This document shows, one piece after another, positions 9,157 to 16,816 of a stretch of 64,000 bases of DNA. Source of the stretch: JAVVVD01 sp036652795 (GTDB lineage: Bacteria; Bacillota; Clostridia; Christensenellales; CAG-138); the NCBI GenBank assembly GCA_036652795.1, contig JAVVVD010000002.1, positions 62,001 to 126,000 of the forward strand, given 5' to 3'. Under the pieces are notes generated by a model. That model searched no databases, had not been told where the DNA came from, and saw only the letters and a list, made by a program, of their open reading frames with translations. The position numbers were made by a program, and so were the translations under genes. Position 1 is the first letter of the stretch; each line of letters opens with the position of its first letter.

Positions 9157-9572
9157 ATTGTTTTTAAGTCCTTTGGTAAAAATGCACATGGCAATATTTT
9201 TTCCATACTCATTATGTTGTATCCACCAGCTTTATTGCCGCATATAACCGGCATATCCTGCGCGCAGAACTCGGCCAGCACCTGCCTACATACGCCGCAT
9301 GGCATCGCATATCCCTCGCCGTCCCAAACCACAGCTATTGCGTCAAATTCTCGTTCCCCTTCGGACACAGCCTTAAACACCGCCGTACGCTCGGCACAGT
9401 TTGTTGGCGTATAAGCGGCATTCTCTATGTTGCAGCCCAAATAGTATTTACCGGATGCGCCCAGCAAGCACGCCCCCACACGGAAGTTTGAATATGGCAC
9501 ATACGCCCTGCCCTGCACCTCCCGCGCCAGCTCTAGCATCTTTGCAATGCACTGTTCGTCAAGCTGTTTCAT
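9153..9572 (-). CDS. cdd: Cytidine deaminase
   Basis: Deaminates cytidine and deoxycytidine to the uridines in pyrimidine salvage. The 139-residue protein has the catalytic zinc site in NCAERTAVF (C59, E61) and PCGVCRQ (C92, C95). It overlaps ybeY upstream and era downstream by 4 bases each. In Bacillus a dgkA gene sits between ybeY and cdd; it is absent here. Confidence 0.96.
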   Translation of the reverse strand: MKQLDEQCIAKMLELAREVQGRAYVPYSNFRVGACLLGASGKYYLGCNIENAAYTPTNCAERTAVFKAVSEGEREFDAIAVVWDGEGYAMPCGVCRQVLAEFCAQDMPVICGNKAGGYNIMSMEKILPCAFLPKDLKTI

Positions 9573-10009
9573 CTTATTATCCCCATCCCATTCAATATTT
9601 GTTCCTGCATACGCTCCATCTCTAATCTCTCCTGTTCCTGCAAATGATCATACCCCAGCAGATGCAGTGTGCCATGTATCGCCAAGAAGCTTAGCTCTCT
9701 GCCGGCACTGTGTCCATATTCTCTCGCCTGCTCAAGTGCACGCGGTAACGATATCGCAATATCGCCTAAAAAGCCATCCGGCAGCGCAACTAATTCAAAG
9801 CCTTCGTTTGAAGGAAAGCTCAACACATCCGTGGGCCTGTCCACAGCGCGATATTCTCGATTCATGCGCCATATCTCGTCATCATCCACCACTGTTATGC
9901 TTATTTCACCGCTTACCCCACACTCATTAAGCGCCTGCTGCGCCGCTGCCGTAATCAAGCGTTCAATATCGCCCTGATATTCCTCTACAAGTATTGAAAC
10001 AGATATCAT
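9569..10009 (-). CDS. ybeY: Endoribonuclease YbeY, rRNA maturation factor
   Basis: Zinc endoribonuclease implicated in 16S rRNA 3'-end maturation and ribosome quality control. The 146-residue protein has the signature HGTLHLLGYDH (three-His metal site), preceded by the conserved NREYRAVDRPTDVLSFP. ATGA overlap with the pgpH stop shows translational coupling. Confidence 0.95.
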   Translation of the reverse strand: MISVSILVEEYQGDIERLITAAAQQALNECGVSGEISITVVDDDEIWRMNREYRAVDRPTDVLSFPSNEGFELVALPDGFLGDIAISLPRALEQAREYGHSAGRELSFLAIHGTLHLLGYDHLQEQERLEMERMQEQILNGMGIIR

Positions 10010-12153
10010 TCTTCTTCCTCAAGCTCAGGATATTCTATACGCTCGTGCATTATACCGCCAAGTGTTTTTATGAAGCTACGCTCTATCTCGTTCAGCTCCG
10101 CCATGGTAAGCGGCGCTTTTGCAAGCATGTTATCGCCCTCCCGCATCTTGCCCATTATTATCCTGTGTACCATATCGCCCATGGCCTCCCGTGTACACTC
10201 GCCCAGCGAGCGTACTGCCGCCTCGCAGGAATCTGCCAGCATCACTATGGCGCTCTCCTTAGTGGATGGAAGGTGTCCGTTGTAGCGATAGCCCTTTTGA
10301 TCTATCGTTTCACCTGCGCTCTCACACGCCTTATGATAGAAATATGCCATCAAAGAGTTGCCATGGTGTTCGCCCGATATACGTATTACCGCCGATGGCA
10401 GCTTGTGTTTTGTCAATATTGTGACGCTATCCCTTTGATGCGCAATTATCGCCGCTGCGCTTTCTGCCGGTGGCAGCGTATCATGTATATTTGTACCCGA
10501 TTTTTGATTTTCCATAAAGTAAAGTGGTCTGCGCAGCTTGCCCACATCATGGTAATATGCGCCCACCTTGGCAAGCAGCGGATCTGCACCCACCCGCTGT
10601 GCCGCGCCTTCTGCGAGTGCCGCAACCCCTGCGCTGTGCTGATATGTGCCCGGGGCTTCCAGCATAAGCTGCTTCATTAGCGGGTGATTTGCGTTTAACA
10701 GTTCGTTAAGCCTTGCAGCCGTTGGCACATCAAACAGCTTTTCCCATATTGAAAGTGAGCCCACCACCAATATCGCGCTTATTATGCTACAGCCCATCGT
10801 CCAGCCAATATCCACCAATATTTTTGACAGAGCCGCACCTGTCATAACGTATATACCAAGCAGCACCAATGCTGCCGCCGCGCCGCCCATCGCCCCTGCA
10901 GCTATGATTGAACCGCGTTTTGAGGTTTTTTTGAGTGCAAACACCGTTACAGCGCCTGATACCATGATGGATATGCTCATTGAAAATGCCGAAAATCCAA
11001 ACAGCGCCGCACCCGTGCCTCCCGATACCATGCCAAGCGTCAGCGCAAGCACCATAGCAACCGCAATAGCGGTTCTTTCACATGCCAACACCGCTATCAG
11101 CATCACCGCAATCAATGCCGGGCTGATATGTTCATCCAGTGACACACACAGCCAGAACAGCAGCACAGTGATAATCATCATTGTAGCTATTATGATCATT
11201 TTTTTCAGATCTGCCATTATTTCGCCGCGCATAAGCAGCATATACGCGATGAAAATAGCGTATATCGCCAGCATGTACAGCAGTAGCCCCACATGCATAC
11301 CCACGCCATCCTTGTCATCTGAAACAAGATCCAGTGATTTCATCACCGCAAGCTGTGAGGCGCTTATAGTTTTTCCCTGTTCAGCTATAACTTCGCCCTT
11401 GCGAATCATCACATCTTCCACCGCGGCTGCCGCATTCTCGCGCGCCAGCGTTGTTTTTTCCTGATCTATCACGAATGTTTCGCCTACAAAGCTGTTAAAC
11501 ACATTCACTCCCATCGCCTTGAATGTGTCTGAAAGGCCTGTTATTGCCTTCATCTCCTGGTAAAATGCCGCTTTGATATTTTCAAGGCCATCACCGATTA
11601 TTCCACCTTTAAGTGATGTGGTCAATCTTGGCATAACGCTATTGCGCAGCATCTGTATGTCCGATAATCCGGCGGCCAGCATCTCGCACAGTTCATCCTG
11701 GGTAAGCATCGGTGTACTCATAGCGCATAGCTCGTTTTTTTGCGTCTGAGTAAGTGTTCGCGCCCAACCGGAGGCGCTAAGCTGCTGTCCGTTCGGCTTA
11801 TTTCTCATGCTGTCTGCCGCACTGCGCACATTCAGCAGCGCTGCGAAAAAGCCTGTGGCTCCGTTTGACAGCGATTCAACCGTTCCATCATCTATCTTAT
11901 ATATTGGCAGCACACCGGAACGTGCGCTCTCGCGCAATGCAAGCGTCGCCACCTCGTCCACCACATCACGCGGCGCATGGATTGTTTCCTTTGCCGCCGT
12001 TCCCACCTCAACATCATAGTGTTTGGGTGAAAGCGCCGCAAGCGATATCAGATAGGTAATTGCCATCACTGTCAATATCAGCAATACCGCTGTTGGTTTT
12101 GCATATTTATGGCTCAACCTTTGCTTTTGTGCTCTTACCCTTCCTTTATCCAT
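10006..12153 (-). CDS. pgpH: 7TM-HD protein, PgpH-type cyclic-di-AMP phosphodiesterase
   Basis: A 715-residue membrane protein. A first helix near residues 20-40 is followed by an extracellular 7TMR-HDED domain to about 270, then seven hydrophobic segments (about 285-480), then a cytosolic HD domain with HSAGVAALAEGAA and YYHDVGKLRRP. PgpH proteins degrade cyclic-di-AMP, which controls potassium and osmotic balance; this activity is inferred by family. The ATG at 12153 is 5 bases after GGAGG; a GTG at 12159 is in frame but less likely. It lies directly after phoH. Confidence 0.92.
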   Translation of the reverse strand: MDKGRVRAQKQRLSHKYAKPTAVLLILTVMAITYLISLAALSPKHYDVEVGTAAKETIHAPRDVVDEVATLALRESARSGVLPIYKIDDGTVESLSNGATGFFAALLNVRSAADSMRNKPNGQQLSASGWARTLTQTQKNELCAMSTPMLTQDELCEMLAAGLSDIQMLRNSVMPRLTTSLKGGIIGDGLENIKAAFYQEMKAITGLSDTFKAMGVNVFNSFVGETFVIDQEKTTLARENAAAAVEDVMIRKGEVIAEQGKTISASQLAVMKSLDLVSDDKDGVGMHVGLLLYMLAIYAIFIAYMLLMRGEIMADLKKMIIIATMMIITVLLFWLCVSLDEHISPALIAVMLIAVLACERTAIAVAMVLALTLGMVSGGTGAALFGFSAFSMSISIMVSGAVTVFALKKTSKRGSIIAAGAMGGAAAALVLLGIYVMTGAALSKILVDIGWTMGCSIISAILVVGSLSIWEKLFDVPTAARLNELLNANHPLMKQLMLEAPGTYQHSAGVAALAEGAAQRVGADPLLAKVGAYYHDVGKLRRPLYFMENQKSGTNIHDTLPPAESAAAIIAHQRDSVTILTKHKLPSAVIRISGEHHGNSLMAYFYHKACESAGETIDQKGYRYNGHLPSTKESAIVMLADSCEAAVRSLGECTREAMGDMVHRIIMGKMREGDNMLAKAPLTMAELNEIERSFIKTLGGIMHERIEYPELEEEE

Positions 12154-12155
12154 CG

Positions 12156-13199
12156 TCACCTCCCTGGAGTTTTCTCCGCTCTATCGTATGCTTTGATTAT
12201 GCGCTGTACCATATCGTGGCGCACCACGTCCTTATATGTAAGATATATTTGCGCTATTCCCTCAACATCCTTAAGCACATCCAGCGCATGCACAAGTCCG
12301 CTGCGGCGTTCCCTTGGCAGATCTATCTGCGTTATATCCCCTGTTACTACCACGCGTGAGCCTTCGCCAAAGCGTGTCAAAAACATCTTCATCTGCTCCA
12401 TTGTGCAGTTCTGCGCTTCATCCAGTATTATATATGCGTCGCTAAGCGTACGCCCGCGCATATATGCAAGGGGTGCTACCTCTATCACCCCGCGCTCGCT
12501 CAGGTTTTTGAAGGTTTCAGGCCCCAAAAAATCATACAGCGCATCGTATAGCGGCCGCAGGTATGGATCCACCTTGTTTTGCAGGTCGCCTGGCAAAAAT
12601 CCCAGTTTTTCGCCCGCCTCAACCGCTGGACGCGTAAGGATGATTTTTTCAACCTCTTTGTTTCTAAATGCAAGTACTGCCATAGCCACGGCAAGATACG
12701 TCTTTCCTGTGCCAGCCGGCCCCACGCCAAAAACCACTGTATGGCGCTTCAACGCCGCAACATACTTCTTTTGTCCAAGTGTTTTGCACTTTATTTGACG
12801 GCCCTTATTTGTAAACGCCACCACATCGTCCACAAGCTCCGTTATCAGATTCGCATTGCCCTCTTTTGCAAGGTCTATTGCGTATCTGAGCCTGCTTCTG
12901 TCCACACTCTCGCCTCTGCGCAACGTAACGAGCAGCTTGTCCACCACTGTTCCTGCAAGCTCCACGGCTTCGCTTGCGCCCTCAATACGCACATTATCAG
13001 CCGAGGCTATTATATGTGCGCCTGACTCTGCTTCAAGCACCTTGAGATTCTCATCAAACACACCGAAGAGTCGAATCATCTCATCCATTGAGTCCACATT
13101 AACCGTAAGGCTGTGCTTTTCTTCCTCCACAGCAATTTCGTTTATGGAAGTGTCGTTGTGCTGACTCAGCTCATTCGTCAAAAAGTCTTTTTGCTTCAC
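12156..13199 (-). CDS. phoH: PhoH-like ATPase
   Basis: P-loop ATPase of the PhoH/YbeZ family, likely RNA-associated and functionally linked to YbeY. About 347 residues, with a KH-like N-terminal region, Walker A GVGPAGTGKT and Walker B region YIILDEAQNCT. It overlaps the end of yqfD. The GTG at 13199 is 8 bases after GAGGA; a TTG one codon earlier (13202) is also possible. Confidence 0.93.
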   Translation of the reverse strand: MKQKDFLTNELSQHNDTSINEIAVEEEKHSLTVNVDSMDEMIRLFGVFDENLKVLEAESGAHIIASADNVRIEGASEAVELAGTVVDKLLVTLRRGESVDRSRLRYAIDLAKEGNANLITELVDDVVAFTNKGRQIKCKTLGQKKYVAALKRHTVVFGVGPAGTGKTYLAVAMAVLAFRNKEVEKIILTRPAVEAGEKLGFLPGDLQNKVDPYLRPLYDALYDFLGPETFKNLSERGVIEVAPLAYMRGRTLSDAYIILDEAQNCTMEQMKMFLTRFGEGSRVVVTGDITQIDLPRERRSGLVHALDVLKDVEGIAQIYLTYKDVVRHDMVQRIIKAYDRAEKTPGR

Positions 13200-14346
13200 C
13201 AATATCTTCCTCTGTTGTTATTGTTATTATTGCACGTACCGCGCCATCTTCTTTTTGCTCCGTGCGGCTTTGTTTTGCTGTAATTGTTGCATCCTTTGGT
13301 ATCATAGTTGCAATCATCGTTCGTGCTTCCGTCAGTGCCAGCACTTCAAGGTGCTCCTTGCTTGGAGATACCTCCATTTTATCAAGCTCAAAACAGCGCA
13401 TCGTATATATGTCTATCGGCAGGAAGCAGCGCTTGATTTGACACCTATCCAGCATCGTTTCTTCATAGTGCTTATATTGCCATTTATGTCCCATCAGCGT
13501 CATTCCAAGCAGCGATACCCGTTTGCCCTGCTCGCTGTTGCCTGTACGCGCGAGCGTAGTCACCTTTGGTCCTTTATCGGCTGTAAATACGTAAAGCACC
13601 TTGGCAGTCACGCTGCCGCGCGCGCATACGTATATCCCTTTCATCTCATCTGTACTAAGATCGCCATTTATAAGCAAATCGCCTTTTTTCACTACATCTC
13701 CCGGTTTTACCATCGCTTTGCCGCTAAGCGCGACTATATCAAGTATCATCCCGTCCATTTGGGCATAAACAGACGCAGGCGTATCATCGTTCACTATAGC
13801 CGTATCCTCGTTCGCCTCGGCCACATTAATGGTGAGAACCACACCCTCTATACTGGCGCCCGCCCATGCTATACGCTGATCGGATTGCATTATAGTTTTG
13901 CCAAGTTTTGATGTGGATATATCGTGCCTTGGCGTACCTACACCCACCTGCATTGCCGAAAGAATCTGCATTACATCATCCTTAGGCACAATATCGCACC
14001 CGTTTATCTCCACAAGCCATATGCAGCGCGATGCAGCTATTATAAGCGCGATCACCGCTATCCACCCATACAGTAACACCTTACGGAACCTAAATTGGGA
14101 TAGCGTGATTGGCAGCCCATGTTTCTTGAGAATTGTTATGCTCAAATCCAGGCCGCGTACCAGTTTATGCAGCGCATAGAAGCCTGCAACACTGACATAC
14201 GCCGTTACCGCGGCAGCCCCGGTGCGCTTCACATTCCACATCTCAACACCGCTCTGCACGGCCAAATTTATAAACCGTTCCAGCGCCAGGCCCTTAATTT
14301 GTATGATAACATATCCCGCAAGATAATTCCATATTATACCCGCCAT
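13171..14346 (-). CDS. yqfD: Sporulation protein YqfD
   Basis: A 391-residue membrane protein of the YqfD family, conserved in endospore formers. A short N-terminal domain contains KGLALERFINLAVQSGV, a membrane helix lies at about 90-110 (LLYGWIAVIALIIAAS), and a larger outer domain follows, with a biotinyl-lipoyl-like stretch VVKKGDLLINGD. The family is associated with sporulation; its molecular role is not defined. GGAGG precedes the ATG. It lies between yqfC and phoH as in other Firmicutes. Confidence 0.92.
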   Translation of the reverse strand: MAGIIWNYLAGYVIIQIKGLALERFINLAVQSGVEMWNVKRTGAAAVTAYVSVAGFYALHKLVRGLDLSITILKKHGLPITLSQFRFRKVLLYGWIAVIALIIAASRCIWLVEINGCDIVPKDDVMQILSAMQVGVGTPRHDISTSKLGKTIMQSDQRIAWAGASIEGVVLTINVAEANEDTAIVNDDTPASVYAQMDGMILDIVALSGKAMVKPGDVVKKGDLLINGDLSTDEMKGIYVCARGSVTAKVLYVFTADKGPKVTTLARTGNSEQGKRVSLLGMTLMGHKWQYKHYEETMLDRCQIKRCFLPIDIYTMRCFELDKMEVSPSKEHLEVLALTEARTMIATMIPKDATITAKQSRTEQKEDGAVRAIITITTEEDIGEAKRLFDE

Positions 14347-14392
14347 TGCATCCCTCCGAATATGCTGTTATCCCGCATATCGTTCCGCTGTT

Positions 14393-14674
14393 TTAATCAT
14401 CTTCAAATCCTGTCGAATCTATTGTGCCGCTTATATACAGCCGCTGCTTGCTTATCTCCCGCAGTATAAGCGCATTGCCAGTAACGCGCAGCAGCCCGCA
14501 TACCGTAATCAAGCGCACGCTATCCGGCGTGTACTCAAACACACCCCTATGATTCTCAATAAGCATATGGCCGCGCCCTACCTGTGTAAGCTTTGGCACA
14601 TCCCCCACAGCCTCCTGCGGCAAATCTAGCGCAGTAAACAGCCTGTGTTTCAGTCTGATCCTATGTTTTGGCAT
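14393..14674 (-). CDS. yqfC: Sporulation protein YqfC (YabP family)
   Basis: A 93-residue protein of the YqfC/YabP family. The pattern is IENHRGVFEYTPDSVRL ... GLLRVTGNALIL, typical of these small sporulation proteins. It opens the yqfC-yqfD-phoH-pgpH-ybeY-cdd-era operon. Its ribosome site (GGGGGCG) lies inside a terminator-like hairpin directly upstream, so translation may be controlled by that structure. Confidence 0.88.
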   Translation of the reverse strand: MPKHRIRLKHRLFTALDLPQEAVGDVPKLTQVGRGHMLIENHRGVFEYTPDSVRLITVCGLLRVTGNALILREISKQRLYISGTIDSTGFEDD

Positions 14675-14710
14675 AAAAAGTCGCCCCCATACCCAAGTGT
14701 ATGCGGGGCG
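14675..14710 (-). terminator. Terminator-like hairpin between sigG and yqfC
   Basis: On the minus strand CGCCCC (14710-14705) pairs with GGGGCG (14687-14682) and GTAT/ATAC extend the stem; CTTTTT follows. The T run touches the yqfC start codon and the 3' arm carries its Shine-Dalgarno. Confidence 0.65.
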
Positions 14711-14728
14711 ATACTCAACAATATTAAT

Positions 14729-15502
14729 TTATACGTATTTTTTCATGTGCTTGAGCGCACTTTTTTCAAGCCGTGATACCTGCGCCTGCGATATACCTAT
14801 CGACTCGGCAACCTCCATCTGTGTGCGGCCTTGAAAAAACCTAAGCTGCACTATACGCTTTTCGCGCTCGCTCAATCTATCCATCCCAACATCTATGGCT
14901 ATGCTATCCAACCACAAATCATCCGAGTTTTTTTCATCCTTCACCTGATCCATAACGTATATCGCATCGCCATCATCATGATATATCGGTTCGAACAATG
15001 AAACTGGATCCTGTATCGCATCCAGCGCAAACACTACGTCTTCCTCCGGCATATCCAATGCCTTGGCTACCTCTGATATATGTGGTTCGCGCGCATTTTC
15101 CTCCGTCAGCCTTGTGCGCATCTGTAGCGCCTTATAGGCTGTATCGCGCAGAGATCTGCTCACTCGCAATGAATTATTATCCCTAAGATGCCGCCTTACT
15201 TCACCGATTATCATCGGGACCGCATATGTTGAAAAACGCACATTGTGCGAAAGGTCAAAATTATCAAGCGCCTTTATTAGCCCAATACAGCCCACCTGAA
15301 ACAGATCATCCATCTGCTCTCCACGATTTGAAAAGCGCTGTATTACGCTCAATACCAGCCTGAGATTTTCTCTTATGAACTCCTCGCGCGCGATATCATC
15401 TCCTGCCTTTACGCGCAAAAGCAGCTCCCTGCTGCGCTTTTGTGTCATCATGGGCAGCTTCGAAGTGTCCATTCCGCATATCTCTACTTTGTTGAGCGCC
15501 AT
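14729..15502 (-). CDS. sigG: Forespore sigma factor SigG
   Basis: Late forespore RNA polymerase sigma factor. The 257-residue protein starts with the diagnostic NKVEICGMDTSKLP, the region that in Bacillus contacts anti-sigma factor CsfB. Sigma-70 region 2 (ENLRLVLSVIQRF, DDLFQVGCIGLIKALDNFD) and region 4 (LSEREKRIVQLRFFQGRTQ) follow. The ATG at 15502 lies 9 bases after GAGGGGG. That site is buried in a predicted stem. The usual upstream spoIIGA-sigE pair is absent; tcdA lies upstream. Confidence 0.95.
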   Translation of the reverse strand: MALNKVEICGMDTSKLPMMTQKRSRELLLRVKAGDDIAREEFIRENLRLVLSVIQRFSNRGEQMDDLFQVGCIGLIKALDNFDLSHNVRFSTYAVPMIIGEVRRHLRDNNSLRVSRSLRDTAYKALQMRTRLTEENAREPHISEVAKALDMPEEDVVFALDAIQDPVSLFEPIYHDDGDAIYVMDQVKDEKNSDDLWLDSIAIDVGMDRLSEREKRIVQLRFFQGRTQMEVAESIGISQAQVSRLEKSALKHMKKYV

Positions 15503-15508
15503 ATAAAT

Positions 15509-15562
15509 CAACCCCCTCAGCCGTTACTATCTGTTCAAAGATAGCATTGCCGAAAGGGGTTG
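15509..15562 (-). promoter_or_regulatory. Hairpin covering the sigG ribosome site
   Basis: On the minus strand CAACCCC (15562-15556) pairs with GGGGTTG (15515-15509), and inside it CTATCT (15544-15539) pairs with AGATAG (15532-15527). The outer 3' arm overlaps the Shine-Dalgarno at 15512-15518. Confidence 0.55.
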
Positions 15563-15585
15563 TTTTTATCCGATACAAGAGCGTG

Positions 15586-16296
15586 CTATTTACCGATTAT
15601 GCCCTTTATTACTTCGCCAGCAATTATAAGTCCGGCAACGGATGGCACAAATGAAACGCTACCCGGAGACTGCCTTTTTTTATGTGTACTATCACTTTCA
15701 GGTATTGATGCGGGTACCAATGGCTGCTCTGTTGAATACACCACCTTAAGCCCTTTAACGCCCCGCTTACGCAGCTCATTGCGCATCACCCTGGCCAGTG
15801 GGCAAACGCTTGTTTCGTATATATCCGCAACTTTAAGCGCACACGGATCCAGTTTGTTGCCCGTGCCCATACTGGAAATTATTGGTATTCCGGCCTCCTG
15901 CGCCCGCTGAATCAGCAACAGCTTGGATGTTACCGTGTCTATGGCATCCACAATATAATCACAATCCGAAACATCTATGCACTCTGCACTTGATGCATCA
16001 TAAAACAATTCATACGGGATTACATTCGCGTCTGGATTTATATCCGCTATGCGTGCAGCCATTATTCCCGCTTTTTTTTTGCCAAGCGTGGAGTGCAGCG
16101 CAACTATCTGCCTGTTTAAATTTGATTCCGCCACACAATCATTATCAACCAATATAAGCGTTCCCACGCCGCCGCGCGCAAGTGCCTCAGCGGCAAAGCT
16201 CCCCACACCGCCAATCCCAAACACAGCCACTTTTGCAGCGCCAAGCCTGTCAACGCCGCTGCCTAGCAGCATATTTGTCCTTATCTGCCAATCCAT
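15586..16296 (-). CDS. tcdA: tRNA threonylcarbamoyladenosine dehydratase (TcdA/YgdL type)
   Basis: E1-like ThiF-fold enzyme that converts t6A37 of ANN-decoding tRNAs to its cyclic form using ATP. The 236-residue protein has the adenylation loop VAVFGIGGVGSFAAEALAR, the aspartate region LILVDNDCVAESNLNRQ and VCPLARVMRNELRKRG near the C-terminus. The ATG at 16296 has an ideal GAGGTG ribosome site. It precedes sigG on the same strand. Confidence 0.9.
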   Translation of the reverse strand: MDWQIRTNMLLGSGVDRLGAAKVAVFGIGGVGSFAAEALARGGVGTLILVDNDCVAESNLNRQIVALHSTLGKKKAGIMAARIADINPDANVIPYELFYDASSAECIDVSDCDYIVDAIDTVTSKLLLIQRAQEAGIPIISSMGTGNKLDPCALKVADIYETSVCPLARVMRNELRKRGVKGLKVVYSTEQPLVPASIPESDSTHKKRQSPGSVSFVPSVAGLIIAGEVIKGIIGK

Positions 16297-16456
16297 GCTT
16301 TTCACCTCATCGAAAGTATACTGGGCTGCCACCACACCTCCAAGCCTCGGCATTGCCGCGCCCTCGCAGGTTTATCCGCCAAAATCTTAACTTTTTTTAT
16401 GGTTAGCCTGTGTCTGCTTGCTGTGATATCCCCCATATTACGCGCCATTAGGCGCA

Positions 16457-16816
16457 TCATGATATATTAAAAACGGCTGACAGGTCTTTTAGCTTATCAT
16501 GCTGGTCGATAATCTCTGCGTAGCAGTCCTGTAGAGCGGAATACTCATTTTTTCTTAGCGCATCTGCAATATTGCATATCAGTTTATATATAGGAGTTAG
16601 CCCCATATTCCCCGCAACACCCTTTAGGGTATGGGCCGACTCAAATGCCTTTTTATAATCCATTGCCAAAAGCGCATCCCCCAATTGTTGAAACGCTGCA
16701 TCATCTAAAAAAATCATGAAGCAGGTTTTATACAATGTCTCATCGCCTAAAAAACGTTCCATTGCTCCATCTACATCCGCGCCATATTCCTTTAGTTTTT
16801 CAAGCATTGCGTCCAT
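16457..16816 (-). CDS. Stand-alone Hpt phosphotransfer protein
   Basis: A 119-residue four-helix histidine phosphotransfer protein. The phosphorylatable His62 lies in SAHTLKGVAGNMGL. Such proteins carry phosphate between a hybrid kinase receiver and another receiver. The ATG at 16816 has GAGGAG upstream and overlaps the end of the preceding hybrid kinase by 17 bases, so the two are translationally coupled. It is the last gene of the signalling operon. No terminal DNA-binding response regulator follows. Confidence 0.88.
   Translation of the reverse strand: MDAMLEKLKEYGADVDGAMERFLGDETLYKTCFMIFLDDAAFQQLGDALLAMDYKKAFESAHTLKGVAGNMGLTPIYKLICNIADALRKNEYSALQDCYAEIIDQHDKLKDLSAVFNIS

Noticed and set aside
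16442..16455. GCGCC/GGCGC hairpin as terminator of the signalling operon
   Set aside because: Only five base pairs and no T run follows in the operon's direction.
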